This document shows positions 19,220-27,701 of a DNA stretch of 64,000 nucleotides, one piece after another. The stretch covers positions 7,440,001-7,504,000 of the forward strand of contig NZ_CP072941.1 of assembly GCF_018069625.1 (NCBI RefSeq). Reading direction: 5' to 3'. Position 1 is the first letter of the stretch. Every line of letters begins with the position of its first letter. A model generated the notes under the pieces. The model saw nothing but the letters and a program-made list of their open reading frames with translations. It made no database searches and had not been told where the DNA came from. The DNA comes from Streptomyces yatensis (GTDB lineage Bacteria; Actinomycetota; Actinomycetes; Streptomycetales; Streptomycetaceae). Both the position numbers and the translations under genes were made by a program.

Positions 19220-20773
19220 TCAGCCGAGGTCGCCGTCGGCGGCGCGCTCGGCCAGCCGCACCAGGGTGCGGACCGCGGCCCCCGTGCCGCCCTTGGGGGT
19301 GTAGCCGAACGGACCGGACTCGTTGAAGGCCGGACCCGCGATGTCCAGGTGGCCCCAGGTGATCCCGTCCGCCACGAACTCCTTCAGGAAGATGCCGGCC
19401 ACCAGACCGCCACCCATGCGCTCGCCCATGTTCGCCAGATCGGCGACCGGCGAGTCGATGCCCTTGCGCAGGTGGGTGGGCAGCGGCATCGGCCAGGACT
19501 GCTCACCGGCCTCCTCCGCGATCTCGTGCAGCGAGGTGCGGAAGGCCTCGTCGTTCGTCATGATCCCGAACGTGCGGTTGCCCAGCGCGAGCACCATCGC
19601 ACCGGTCAGCGTCGCCACGTCCACGATCGCGTCCGGCTTCTCCTCACCGGCGCGGGTGATCGCGTCGGCGAGCACCAGCCGGCCCTCGGCGTCGGTGTTC
19701 AGCACCTCGACGGTCTTACCGCCGTACATCGACAGCACATCGCCGGGGCGTGTGGCCGAACCCGACGGCATGTTCTCGGCCAGCGCCAGCCAGCCCGTGA
19801 GGTTGACCCGCAGACCCAGCCGGGCGGCGGCGACGACGGTGGCGAACACGGCGGCGGCACCGCTCATGTCGCACTTCATCGTCTCGTTGTGACCGGCCGG
19901 CTTGAGGGAGATGCCGCCCGAGTCGTAGGTGATGCCCTTGCCGACCAGGGCGAGCGTCTTCTCCGCCTTGGGGTGGGTGTACGCGATCCGCACCAGCCGC
20001 GGCGGGGCCTCCGAGCCCTGGCCCACGCCGAGGATGCCGCCGTACCCGCCCTTCTTGAGCGCCTTCTCGTCCAGCACCTCGGTCTTGAGACCGTGCTCCT
20101 TGGCGGCCGCGACCGCCTCGGCGGCGAAGTCGGCCGGGTTGAGGAGGTTGGACGGGGTGTTGATCAGGTCGCGGGCGCGGTTGATCTCCTCGACCAGGGC
20201 GGTGGCGCGCTCGGCGGCCGCCTTGTACGCCTTGTCGCGCGGCTTGCCACCGACCAGGGCGACCTCGGCGAGCGGGCCGTTGTTCTTCTTGTCGTCCGCG
20301 GCGTTCTTGGCGCTCTTGGTGTTCTTGGCGCTGCCGTTGCCGTTGCTCTTGTCGTACGTGTACGCCCCGAGCAGCGCGCCCTCGGCGACGGCGGCGGCGC
20401 TCGCCACGTCCTCGATCGGCAGCGCGAACGCGCCCTTCTTCGAACCGGACAGCGCGCGGGAGGCCGCCCCCGCGGCCCGGCGCAGTGTCTCGGCGTCATA
20501 GCCGTCGTCCTTGGCCGGGACGTCGCCCAGCCCGACCGCCAGCACGACCGGGGCCTTGAGGCCGGACGCGGCGGGCAGCTTGGTCACCTCGCCCTCGGCG
20601 CCGGTCGCGCCGAGCGTCTCCAGAACGGCGGCCAGCTTTCCGCCGAACGCCTTGTCCACGGCCTCGGCGCCGGCGGCGACGACGGGGCCCTTGGCCCCCT
20701 TCGCCACACCGACGACGACGGCGTCCGCGCGCAGTGCCGCGGCGGACGAGGTGCTGAGAGTCAGAGCAGTCAC
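19220..20773 (-). CDS. pepA: Leucyl aminopeptidase, M17 family
   Basis: 517 residues from GTG 20773. The C-terminal catalytic domain has the M17 metal and active-site motifs: LVGKGITYDSGGISLKP and the signature NTDAEGRLVLADA. The N-terminal macro-like domain precedes it. A lysine- and asparagine-rich insert (about residues 143-167) interrupts the junction and is probably a surface loop. M17 enzymes are cytoplasmic hexamers that release N-terminal residues from peptides using two metal ions. It precedes lpdA on the same strand but is separated from it by a 403-bp gap with a hairpin. Confidence 0.94.
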   Translation of the reverse strand: MTALTLSTSSAAALRADAVVVGVAKGAKGPVVAAGAEAVDKAFGGKLAAVLETLGATGAEGEVTKLPAASGLKAPVVLAVGLGDVPAKDDGYDAETLRRAAGAASRALSGSKKGAFALPIEDVASAAAVAEGALLGAYTYDKSNGNGSAKNTKSAKNAADDKKNNGPLAEVALVGGKPRDKAYKAAAERATALVEEINRARDLINTPSNLLNPADFAAEAVAAAKEHGLKTEVLDEKALKKGGYGGILGVGQGSEAPPRLVRIAYTHPKAEKTLALVGKGITYDSGGISLKPAGHNETMKCDMSGAAAVFATVVAAARLGLRVNLTGWLALAENMPSGSATRPGDVLSMYGGKTVEVLNTDAEGRLVLADAITRAGEEKPDAIVDVATLTGAMVLALGNRTFGIMTNDEAFRTSLHEIAEEAGEQSWPMPLPTHLRKGIDSPVADLANMGERMGGGLVAGIFLKEFVADGITWGHLDIAGPAFNESGPFGYTPKGGTGAAVRTLVRLAERAADGDLG

Positions 20774-20969
20774 AGTGGTCGGGTCCCTCTTCCGATAGTT
20801 CGTCGGCCGATATGGGTTTTAGGCCGCGCCCCTCCGCATCGTATGCCTGCTGTCTTTTTCAGGCTCGGTTCGCCTCCGGGGCGCCTCGGTCGACACCCCG
20901 CGGCTCGGCCCAACAGGGGTGCGCCCTCGGGCTTACCGGATGGAGGTGGCCGGGATAGCCTTCCGCGCG

Positions 20970-21995
20970 ATGGACACCACGCCGGAGCCGCCGCAGTCGC
21001 AAGCGCAGCCGTCCGCACGCCCGCCGGAGGCCGGGCCCGAGTCCGAGCCTCGGCCCGAGCTCCGGCCCGAGTCCGAGCCTCGGCCCGAGCTCCGGCCCGA
21101 GTCCGAGCCCCGGCCCGAGAGCGCGGAAAGCTCCGGGCCCTCCGAGGAGTCGGAGCACCCTGACCGGCCCGGGCATCCGCCGCGCCCCGCCTACGATCCG
21201 CCGCCCGCGCACGCGCCACGTGCCCCCTGGGCCGACGGAATCCGCTTCGCCTTCGGCACGCTCACGGTGCTGCCCGTACGGGGCACGCGCTGGGACCGGG
21301 AGGCGGCGCACGCGGGGATGTTGAGCGCGCCGTTGGCCGGGCTGACCGTGGGGCTGTGTGCTGCCGCGGTGGGTGGGGTGTTGCTGTTCCTGGGCGGTGG
21401 GGCGCTGTTGGCGGCCGTGGCCACCGCCGCGATACCCGCCGTACTGACCCGCGGCCTCCATCTCGACGGGCTCGCCGACACCGCGGACGGGCTCGGCAGT
21501 GGCAAACCGGCCGAGGACGCGCTGCGCATCATGAAGCGCTCGGACATCGGGCCGTTCGGCGTGATCACGCTGCTGTTCGTCCTGCTCGGCCAAGTGGCGG
21601 CCCTGGCCCAGCTCTACGGCCAGAGCTGGGCGCACGGCGCGGTCGGGGCGGCCGTGGCCGGTGTCGCCGCGCGCTGCGCCCTGACGCTCGCGGCCCGCGT
21701 GGGCGTTCCGGCGGCGCGGCCGGAGGGGTTGGGCGCGGCGGTCGCGGGCACGGTGCCGTGGCGTTCCGCCGGTGTGGTGGCGGCGGTGGTGGTGGTCGGC
21801 TGTGCGGTGGTGGCCGTCCCCTTCGGTCCGTACGCCGTCGTCCGGCACGCCTTCGCCGCGCTGGCCGCGCTTGCGGCGGCCGAACTCCTGCTGCAGCACT
21901 GCCGGCGGCGGCTCGGCGGGGTGACCGGCGATGTCTTCGGCGCGCTCGCGGAGACGGCCGCCACGGTGGCCCTGGTGGTCCTGACCTTCGGGTAG
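20970..21995 (+). CDS. cobS: Adenosylcobinamide-GDP ribazoletransferase (cobalamin synthase)
   Basis: 341 residues if started at ATG 20970; ATG 20940 in the same frame is an alternative. About 90 N-terminal residues are a Pro/Glu/Arg repeat encoded by a 30-bp tandem unit (21036-21120). The enzyme proper begins near GIRFAFGTLTVLPVRGTRWD. The signature HLDGLADTADGLG and the motif RSDIGPFGV, plus six or so membrane helices, identify CobS. It joins AdoCbi-GDP to alpha-ribazole at the membrane, the last step of B12 assembly. It is convergent with cobT. Confidence 0.93.
   Translation: MDTTPEPPQSQAQPSARPPEAGPESEPRPELRPESEPRPELRPESEPRPESAESSGPSEESEHPDRPGHPPRPAYDPPPAHAPRAPWADGIRFAFGTLTVLPVRGTRWDREAAHAGMLSAPLAGLTVGLCAAAVGGVLLFLGGGALLAAVATAAIPAVLTRGLHLDGLADTADGLGSGKPAEDALRIMKRSDIGPFGVITLLFVLLGQVAALAQLYGQSWAHGAVGAAVAGVAARCALTLAARVGVPAARPEGLGAAVAGTVPWRSAGVVAAVVVVGCAVVAVPFGPYAVVRHAFAALAALAAAELLLQHCRRRLGGVTGDVFGALAETAATVALVVLTFG
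21036..21120. repeat. 30-bp tandem repeat inside cobS 5' end
   Basis: A 30-bp unit (CCCGAGTCCGAGCCTCGG plus 12 bases) repeats about 2.7 times in frame, encoding ESEPRPELRP units in a non-conserved N-terminal extension. Confidence 0.85.
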
Positions 21996-22009
21996 GCCGT
22001 GAACGTAGG

Positions 22010-22205
22010 GGATGCCCGACGGTTCGTGCCGCCTGCGGCGGGTTGTGCCCCTCCCCGTCCCTTCCCGCAGCATCAATATGCGGCTCCGCCGCGTGGTGGG
22101 GCTCCGCCCCAGACCCCACGCAATCCAGCCCCTCCGGCGTTTGAGGAGCGGGGTCCAGGGGCGGAGCCCCTGCCACGCGGCGGAGCCGCGTATCGCGCCC
22201 CCGGG
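22010..22205. repeat. Dispersed intergenic palindromic repeat, copy B
   Basis: The 215-bp gap between convergent cobS and cobT holds two inverted halves. GCGGCTCCGCCGCGTGGT and GGGGCTCCGCCCCAGACC on one side are mirrored by GGGGCGGAGCCCC and GCGGCGGAGCCGC on the other. CCAGCCCCTCCGGCGTTTGA lies in the middle. It can form a large cruciform or RNA hairpin and probably ends transcription from both sides. Confidence 0.85.
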
Positions 22206-22210
22206 CGCCC

Positions 22211-23350
22211 CTAGCCGTTGGTCTTCGGGGCCTCCGGGGCCTCCGGGGCCTCCGGGGCCTCGGCGTCCGCCGGGGTCTCCGAGGGCCCCGGGCCCTCGGA
22301 GCCTTCCGAGCGCTCCGGGAGTTCCGCATGCAGCGCCGCCGCCGCCCGCACCAGCGGCAACGCGAGCAACGCCCCCGTGCCCTCCCCGACCGTGACGCCA
22401 TGGTCGAGCAGCGGCGTGAGGGCGATGCGGTCGAGGGCCTTCTCCTGGCCGGGTTCGCCGCTGGCCTGGCCGGCCAGCCACCAGTCGGGGGCGCGGAACG
22501 CCACCCGCTGGGCGACCAGCGCGCAGGCCGCCGAGACGACGCCGTCGAGGATCACGGGGGTGCGGCGCACGGCGCTCTGCAGCAGGAATCCGGTGATCGC
22601 GGCGAGGTCGGCACCGCCGACCGTGGCCAGCAGCTGGAGCTGATCGCCGAGCACCGGGCGGGCCCGCCGCAGCCCGTCGCGGATCGCGGCGCACTTCCGC
22701 ATCCAGGCGAGGTCGTCGATCGCGGCCCCGCCGCGGCCGGTGACCACGGACGCGTCCGTACCGCACAGCGCGGCGATCAGCGTGGCCGCCGCGGTCGTGC
22801 CGCCGACGCTGAGGTCACCGAGGACGAGGAGGTCGGCGCCGGAGTCGGCCTCCTCGTCGGCGATGGCCATCCCGGTGCGGAAGGCCTGCTCGGCCTCGTC
22901 CAGGGTGAGCGCGTCCTCGACGTCGAGCCGGCCGGAGCCGCGGCGTACGCGGTGGCGGGTGACCTCCTCCGGGAGCTCCTCGGGGTCGCAGTCCAGCGCC
23001 ATGTCGATGACCCGGACGGACGCGCCGAGGCGGGCGGCGAGGATGGTGGCCGGGCTCTCGCCGTCGAGCACCGCGCGGACCAGGCGGTGGGCGCTCCCGG
23101 CGGGGCGGGCGGAGACACCGAGGTCGGCGATGCCGTGGTCGCCTGCGAAGAGGATGACGCGCGGCCGCTCGACGGGCTTGACCGGCACCCGCTGCTGCGC
23201 GGCGGCGAGCCATTCGCCCAGCTCGTCCAGCCGCCCGAGCGCGCCCGGCGGCAGCGCGAGCCGCTCACGGCGCTCCTCGGCGTCACGCCGGATGCCCCCG
23301 TCGGGGCGCTCGATCAGGTCGACGAAGTCATCGAGATTGAGAGCACTCAC
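22211..23350 (-). CDS. cobT: Nicotinate-nucleotide--dimethylbenzimidazole phosphoribosyltransferase
   Basis: 379 residues from GTG 23350. FAGDHGIADLGVSARP, the segment LLVLGDLSVGGTTAAATLIA and the LDGVVSAACAL region match CobT. The enzyme makes alpha-ribazole phosphate from DMB and nicotinate mononucleotide; its product, once dephosphorylated, is the CobS substrate. The last 40 residues are an acidic Ala/Pro/Glu repeat (APEAPEAPEAPK) that is not part of the fold. It is convergent with cobS and on the same strand as cobU, which lies 1.07 kb upstream past a pseudogene. Confidence 0.92.
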   Translation of the reverse strand: MSALNLDDFVDLIERPDGGIRRDAEERRERLALPPGALGRLDELGEWLAAAQQRVPVKPVERPRVILFAGDHGIADLGVSARPAGSAHRLVRAVLDGESPATILAARLGASVRVIDMALDCDPEELPEEVTRHRVRRGSGRLDVEDALTLDEAEQAFRTGMAIADEEADSGADLLVLGDLSVGGTTAAATLIAALCGTDASVVTGRGGAAIDDLAWMRKCAAIRDGLRRARPVLGDQLQLLATVGGADLAAITGFLLQSAVRRTPVILDGVVSAACALVAQRVAFRAPDWWLAGQASGEPGQEKALDRIALTPLLDHGVTVGEGTGALLALPLVRAAAALHAELPERSEGSEGPGPSETPADAEAPEAPEAPEAPKTNG

Positions 23351-23685
23351 CTGGTGAACCCTACCGGGCGGGGCGGGTTGCGGTACGGGGCCCGGCGGTT
23401 GAGGTACGGGGCCCGGCGGTTGAGGCCGGCTGGTGCCGGCGCCGGTGCTCGCCCGGGGCTGGCGCCGGTGCCTGCCGTCGGGCTGTTCGGCTCGGTTGTC
23501 CGCGGCACCGTCTCGCGCCTTCGGCGCAATTGAGCAGCGGGGCAGGGGGTCGAGGGTGCGGCCGCGTCGCCGGGCGTAGGCCGGTGGGGTGTGAGGGCCG
23601 GTGGCGGCACTGGCGCTCGGGCTCCGGGATCGGTGCCGGGCTGCCGCAGGGCCGGACTGCCGGACCGCCCGACCGCCGGGGGCTG

Positions 23686-23751
23686 GGTACCCCTTGGGAA
23701 ATTGCTTGACAAATTAGTTGCTTCAGATCAAGCGTTTTTTAAGGGGGTACC
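23686..23751. other. AT-rich 66-bp imperfect inverted repeat in the cobT-cobU gap
   Basis: GGTACCCC (23686-23693) and GGGGTACC (23744-23751) bracket an AT-rich core containing GCTTGA (23704-23709) and its complement TCAAGC (23728-23733). TTGACA occurs at 23705-23710. The base composition contrasts sharply with flanking DNA above 70 percent GC. It could be an operator or promoter of a lost gene or the scar of a mobile element. No open frame here was judged real. Confidence 0.5.
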
Positions 23752-24019
23752 TGGAGGGGCCGCGCGCCGACCGGGCACTCAGCGGCCGCAGTCCGGCGGA
23801 ACCGCGGGCCGCCGGGCTCGGACCCCCGCCGGTTGCACCCACTCCCCGCAGTCCGGAGGGACCCGGCTGCCGAGTCGGGACGCCGCCACAGCGTCAACTC
23901 CCACCGGCCCGGCGGCCGGCGGCGCAGCCCGCGCCCCCCACACCCCCGCCCCGCTGCTCACAAGCGCCGAAGGCGCGAGACGAAAGCCGCACCCCACCGA
24001 GCCGCCCGGCCCGGGCGGG

Positions 24020-24270
24020 CAGGCTCATCAGCGCCGCGCTGCCGGAGGTGTGCCCGATGGCGCTCTTGATGACGGTCATCAGCGGGCCCGGGGCGGCACC
24101 GGCGAAGACCGTGTCCAGGGCGGCGGTCTCGGTCGGGTCGTTGAGCGCGGTGCCGGTGCCGTGGGCGAGGACCAGGCCGATGTCGTGCGGGCTGACCCCG
24201 GCGCGGCGGTGGGCGTCCCGCATGGCCGCGACGATGGCGCCCACGTCCGGGGCGGTCTCATGGTGGGCGC
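24020..24270 (-). pseudogene. Internal fragment of a beta-ketoacyl synthase
   Basis: About 83 uninterrupted codons encode a ketoacyl-synthase segment. AHHETAPDVGAIVAAMRDAH, then LAHGTGTALNDPTE with the first catalytic His, VIKSAIGHTSG with the conserved Lys and second catalytic His, and AALMSL. Homology begins and ends abruptly: the upstream half with the active-site Cys and the C-terminus are absent and replaced by repeats. It is a FabF-like or type II KS remnant between cobT and cobU, evidence of decay or deletion in this gap. Confidence 0.8.
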
Positions 24271-24370
24271 CCCGCCCCGGCCTCGGCTCGGGTCGCCCGG
24301 GATCCGGCCCGGCTCATCCGGGATCCGGTCCGGGTCCCGCTTCGGGCGCTCCGGGATCCGTCCCTGGTTT
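24270..24370. repeat. CCGGGATCCGG-type short repeats
   Basis: Four irregular copies of a roughly 22-30 bp unit containing CGGGATCCG follow the ketoacyl-synthase fragment. The rest of the 23351-24422 gap shows no gene. Confidence 0.6.
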
Positions 24371-24422
24371 CAACTCGGGTGGCCCAGGGCCCCGGGCAGC
24401 CGGGACCCGGCCACGGCATGGC

Positions 24423-25622
24423 TCAGCCGCGCAGCGGCAGCGGCTGCCCGGCCACCACCAGCAGCACCTGCTCGCACTCCTCGGCGAACATCGCGTTCAA
24501 CCGGCCCAGTTCATCCCGGAAGCGGCGGCCGGAGGCGGTCGCGGGGACGACGCCGGAGCCGACCTCGTTGCTCACCGCGACCACCGTACGGCTGGTGGCG
24601 CGGACCCCGGCGACCAGAGCGGACACCCGCTCGCGGAGGGCGCGTTCACCGCCGTTCGTCCACTTCTCGTCGTCCCAGGCGTTCACGGAGTCCATCGCGT
24701 CGGTCAGCCACAGCGCCAGGCAGTCGATGAGCAGCGGTGGGCCGTCCTCGGCGAGCAGCGGTGTCAGATCGCAGGTCTCGGCGGTGCGCCAGGAGCCGGG
24801 GCGGCGCTCGCGGTGGGCGGCGACGCGGGCGGCCCAGTCGGGGTCGCCCGCGCGGGTGCCGCCCGTGGCGACGTACAGGACGTCGGGGAACGCGGCCAGC
24901 CGCCGCTCCGCCTCCAAGGACTTGCCGGACCGGGCGCCGCCCAGCACCAGTGTGCGGCGCGGCAGATCCGGTACCGCGGAGTACTCGCCGACGATCAGCG
25001 TCCGCCCGTCCGGCACCGCCCGCGCCCCCGCCGTGGCCAGACGGCGGTGCAGCTCCCGGCCCGGTGGGGTGGTGTGGTCGAGGTGGACGGCCAGGACATC
25101 GGTGGTGGCGCCCACGGCGCCCGAGGCGCGCAGGGCGGCCAGGGCGTCGGGGCGGCCCAGCACATCGAGCAGCACCATGTCGTACGGCTCGGCCGGGTCG
25201 GCGAGGCCCGCGGCGGCGGCGCCCGGCGGGAGGTAGAGCAGCCGGGTGCTGTCGGGGCCGGTGACCTCGTAGCCGGTACCGGGGGAGTCCAGCGCGACCG
25301 CCCGCACCCGATGGCCGCTGATCAGGGACAGCGTACGGCCGTCCGGCACCCGCCCCGGCGCCGGCAGCCCGGCCGGGAACTCGACGGCCGGGCCCGCGTG
25401 CGGATGGGAGAGCAGCACCTGCCGGACGCCGGCCAGTGAGTGGCCGGCCCGCGCGGCGGCGAAGGCAGCCCCCGGGGTGAGGTCGATCAGCAGCGCGCCG
25501 TCGATCAGCAGCGAGGTGGCGGCCCGCGCCTCCTCGCCGACGGCGGCGGCACAGGAGGCGCAGGGGCAGCCGTGGCGGGGCAGCCCGTCGGGGGCTCCGG
25601 TGCCCAGAAGAGTGAGTTCCAC
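24423..25622 (-). CDS. cobU: Metallo-beta-lactamase-like domain fused to CobU (cobinamide kinase/guanylyltransferase)
   Basis: 399 residues from GTG 25622. Residues about 1-215 form a metallo-beta-lactamase-like fold (VELTLLGTGAPDGLPRHGC, later LAVHLDHTT), but the metal motif HxHxDH is reduced to SHPHAGPA. Residues about 225-399 are CobU: Walker A LVLGGARSGKS, YVATGGTRAGDPDW, the His-containing AAHRERRP, and VSNEVGSGVVP. CobU phosphorylates adenosylcobinamide and transfers GMP to make the CobS substrate. The fusion is known in Streptomyces annotations; the role of the first domain is unknown. Confidence 0.9.
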   Translation of the reverse strand: MELTLLGTGAPDGLPRHGCPCASCAAAVGEEARAATSLLIDGALLIDLTPGAAFAAARAGHSLAGVRQVLLSHPHAGPAVEFPAGLPAPGRVPDGRTLSLISGHRVRAVALDSPGTGYEVTGPDSTRLLYLPPGAAAAGLADPAEPYDMVLLDVLGRPDALAALRASGAVGATTDVLAVHLDHTTPPGRELHRRLATAGARAVPDGRTLIVGEYSAVPDLPRRTLVLGGARSGKSLEAERRLAAFPDVLYVATGGTRAGDPDWAARVAAHRERRPGSWRTAETCDLTPLLAEDGPPLLIDCLALWLTDAMDSVNAWDDEKWTNGGERALRERVSALVAGVRATSRTVVAVSNEVGSGVVPATASGRRFRDELGRLNAMFAEECEQVLLVVAGQPLPLRG

Positions 25623-25762
25623 GCCCCGATCGTCTCGCGTCCGATCCCACGGGTCGCGCGGGGCCACCCCGTACGGAGTGATCAGTCACCTAGGCTGCGG
25701 GCAGACATCACCTGTGGACCGGCGGGTATCACCTGTGGGCCGGCGGGATGGAGGAGGCTGGA

Positions 25763-25966
25763 ATGGCTTGGACATGGCGGTTCGAGAAGTCCGACGGGGC
25801 GGAGACGAAGCCCGCGGTGCAGCCGGAGGAGTTCCCGACCCAGGGGGACGCGGAGTCGTGGATCGGTGAGGAGTGGCGGGCGCTCCTCGAAGGGGGCGCG
25901 GAGCAGGTGACGCTCTTCGAGGACGGTACGAAGATCTACGGTCCGATGAGCCTGCGCGGCGAGTAG
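25763..25966 (+). CDS. Small conserved-looking hypothetical protein, Trp-rich start
   Basis: 67 residues from ATG 25763, chosen for GGAGGAGG at 25750-25757; an upstream ATG at 25748 is inside that site. It begins MAWTWRFEKSDG, continues with a segment that is acidic overall (GDAESWIGEEWRALLEGG) and ends with a beta-like VTLFEDGTKIYGPMSL. It lacks a signal peptide or cysteines. Small proteins of this look are widespread in Streptomyces without assigned function. It is divergent from cobU. Confidence 0.75.
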   Translation: MAWTWRFEKSDGAETKPAVQPEEFPTQGDAESWIGEEWRALLEGGAEQVTLFEDGTKIYGPMSLRGE

Positions 25967-25973
25967 CCAGAAC

Positions 25974-26007
25974 ACCTGACGGACAAGCGCACCTGACGGA
26001 CAAGCGC
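25974..26007. repeat. 17-bp tandem duplication after the small gene
   Basis: ACCTGACGGACAAGCGC occurs twice in direct succession, starting eight bases after the stop codon. Confidence 0.9.
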
Positions 26008-26028
26008 GCCGAACAGGAGGACCCGCGC

Positions 26029-26054
26029 GGGGTGGCGGCGCCCACCGCCACCCC
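26029..26054. terminator. Bidirectional terminator hairpin
   Basis: GGGGTGGCGG pairs perfectly with CCGCCACCCC around a six-base loop, between convergent genes ending at 25966 and 26064. Confidence 0.75.
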
Positions 26055-26063
26055 GTCGTCGGA

Positions 26064-26861
26064 TCAGCCCCGCACCCCGCACAGATGCAGCAGCGCCGCC
26101 ACCGCGCGGTACGGATCGGTACGGCCGGCCCGCTCCTCGGCGGTCAGCAGCCGCTCCCACTCCGGGGAGCCGGGCGGCTCCGCGTGGTCGGGGGCCAGGT
26201 CGGTGAAGACCCGCACGCCGTACCAGGCGTGCAGCGGCGCGCCGATCGCGGTCAGGGTCTCGGCCAGCTCCTCACGCCGGTCGGCGCGCACCGGCAGCCC
26301 GATCCGGTTGGTGTACGAGGGGGAGTCGAAGGCGGTCAGCGCCGTGCCCCAGTCCCCGGCCAGCCCCGGCCGCATCGCCAGCGCGTCACCGTTGCGCACC
26401 AGCAGGGAGAGCAGACCGCCGGGGGCCAGCACCCGGGCGAGACCGGCGAGCAGCGGATCCGGTTCTGGCAGGTACATCAGCACCCCGTGGCACAGCACCA
26501 CATCGAAGGCGCCGGGCAGGAAGTGTGCCCCGGTCTCCCGGCCGTCGCCCTCGAGGAGCCGTACGCGTCGTCGGATGCCCTCGGGCTCGTCGGCGAGCGC
26601 GGTGCGGGCCGCCTCCAGCATGGTGGGGTCGGACTCCAGCCCGGTGACCTCATGGCCGGCGCGGGCCAGCCGCAGGGCCTGGGTGCCCTGGCCGACGCCC
26701 ACGTCGAGCACCCGCAGCCGCTGTCCCACCGGGAAGCGGGCGGTGATCTGCTCATCGAGCTGGCGGGCGACCAGCGCCTGCCGGACGGTGTTCCGCAGGC
26801 CCCCGAGGTGGCTCAGCCAGCCGGGCGCCCCGCCGGTGAAGCCGGAGGGTCTGCCGCTCAG
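26064..26861 (-). CDS. SAM-dependent methyltransferase, likely CTG start
   Basis: About 265 residues. The class I fold is clear: RLRVLDVGVGQGTQALRLA (motif I), ESDPTMLEAA, GAFDVVLCHGVLMYLPEPDP and RVLAPGGLLSLLV. Substrate unknown. No ATG or GTG is available near the conserved N-terminus (PGWLSHLGGLRNTVRQ). The best start is CTG 26861, seven bases after GGAG, whose CTGA overlaps the TGA of the DUF3043 gene. That implies translational coupling. A GTG inside motif I would truncate the protein. Starts further upstream would lie deep in DUF3043. Confidence 0.8.
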   Translation of the reverse strand: MSGRPSGFTGGAPGWLSHLGGLRNTVRQALVARQLDEQITARFPVGQRLRVLDVGVGQGTQALRLARAGHEVTGLESDPTMLEAARTALADEPEGIRRRVRLLEGDGRETGAHFLPGAFDVVLCHGVLMYLPEPDPLLAGLARVLAPGGLLSLLVRNGDALAMRPGLAGDWGTALTAFDSPSYTNRIGLPVRADRREELAETLTAIGAPLHAWYGVRVFTDLAPDHAEPPGSPEWERLLTAEERAGRTDPYRAVAALLHLCGVRG

Positions 26862-27454
26862 GGCCGCTCTCCGCGCTTGACCTGCGGCTTGGGCAGCCGC
26901 AGCCGGCGCATCTGGAGGGTGCGCATCAGGGCGTACGCCACCGCGCCGCGCAGATTCTCGTCGGGGAAGCGCTGCCGCAGCTGCCGCTTGAGCTGGAAGC
27001 CGAAGAAGATGGAGTTGACCACGATCAGGACGATGACCACCATCCACAGCAGCAGCACATAGCTCTGCATGGCGCCGGCCTGGATCATGCTCAGGATCAG
27101 GATGACCACCGCGAGCGGCAGGAAGTACTCGGCGACGGAGAACCGCGAGTCCACGAAGTCGCGGGCGAAGCGCCGCACCGGACCCTTGTCGCGGGCCGGC
27201 AGATACCGCTCGTCGCCCCCGGCCAGCGCCTCGCGCTGCTTGGCCAGATCGGCGCGGCGGGCCTCGCGGGCACGCTTGGAGGCGTCCTTGCGGTTGGCCG
27301 GCGTCTTCGCCAGGCTGCGGCGCTGCGTCTGGGCCTCGCTCCGCTTGGGAGTGGGGCGGCCCTTGGGCGCCTGCGGGTCACGGGTCTGCTGCGGCTGGTC
27401 CGCGGTCACCTTGGTGGTAGCGGCCTGCTCATCCTTGGAACGGCTTCGGAACAC
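26858..27454 (-). CDS. DUF3043 membrane protein
   Basis: 198 residues from GTG 27454. The N-terminal 100 residues are highly charged (repeated Lys/Arg/Gln, RSLAKTPANRKDASKRARE). Two hydrophobic helices follow (AEYFLPLAVVILILSMIQAG and YVLLLWMVVIVLIVVNSIFF). A basic tail comes last. DVFDSRF-like sequence (ARDFVDSRFSVAEYF) is the DUF3043 hallmark. Function unknown; it is conserved in actinobacteria next to a methyltransferase, as here. It is divergent from pspA across 247 bp. Confidence 0.88.
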   Translation of the reverse strand: MFRSRSKDEQAATTKVTADQPQQTRDPQAPKGRPTPKRSEAQTQRRSLAKTPANRKDASKRAREARRADLAKQREALAGGDERYLPARDKGPVRRFARDFVDSRFSVAEYFLPLAVVILILSMIQAGAMQSYVLLLWMVVIVLIVVNSIFFGFQLKRQLRQRFPDENLRGAVAYALMRTLQMRRLRLPKPQVKRGERP

Positions 27455-27701
27455 AGGGCCAAGGGTACGGGTTGCGGAGTGTGCGCCCCAGCCTCAGGGG
27501 GAACGATCGGGCAACGGCGTCCCGCCGTATCGGGACACAGGGGACACACTCCTCCTTGCGCCGGAGGCTCCCGCCCGCTGATCGTCCTGCAGGAGGAGCG
27601 CGGGCGGGCTCCAACAGTGCGGTAATGGAAGCAGGCCCCGTAGGCTGGGTCTGTTGGAGTGCCGGAGTCACACGTCCGTCAGAAGGGGGCGCGCGAGGCC
27701 C
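27455..27701. other. DUF3043-pspA divergent intergenic region
   Basis: It holds an inverted repeat, CCCGCCCGC (27570-27578) with GCGGGCGGG (27600-27608), and a TAGGCT -10 candidate for pspA at 27641-27646. No further gene was seen. Confidence 0.5.

Noticed and set aside
23351..25762. Cobalamin riboswitch upstream of cobT or cobU
   Set aside because: No B12-box-like GCCACTG motif or associated structure could be seen by eye.
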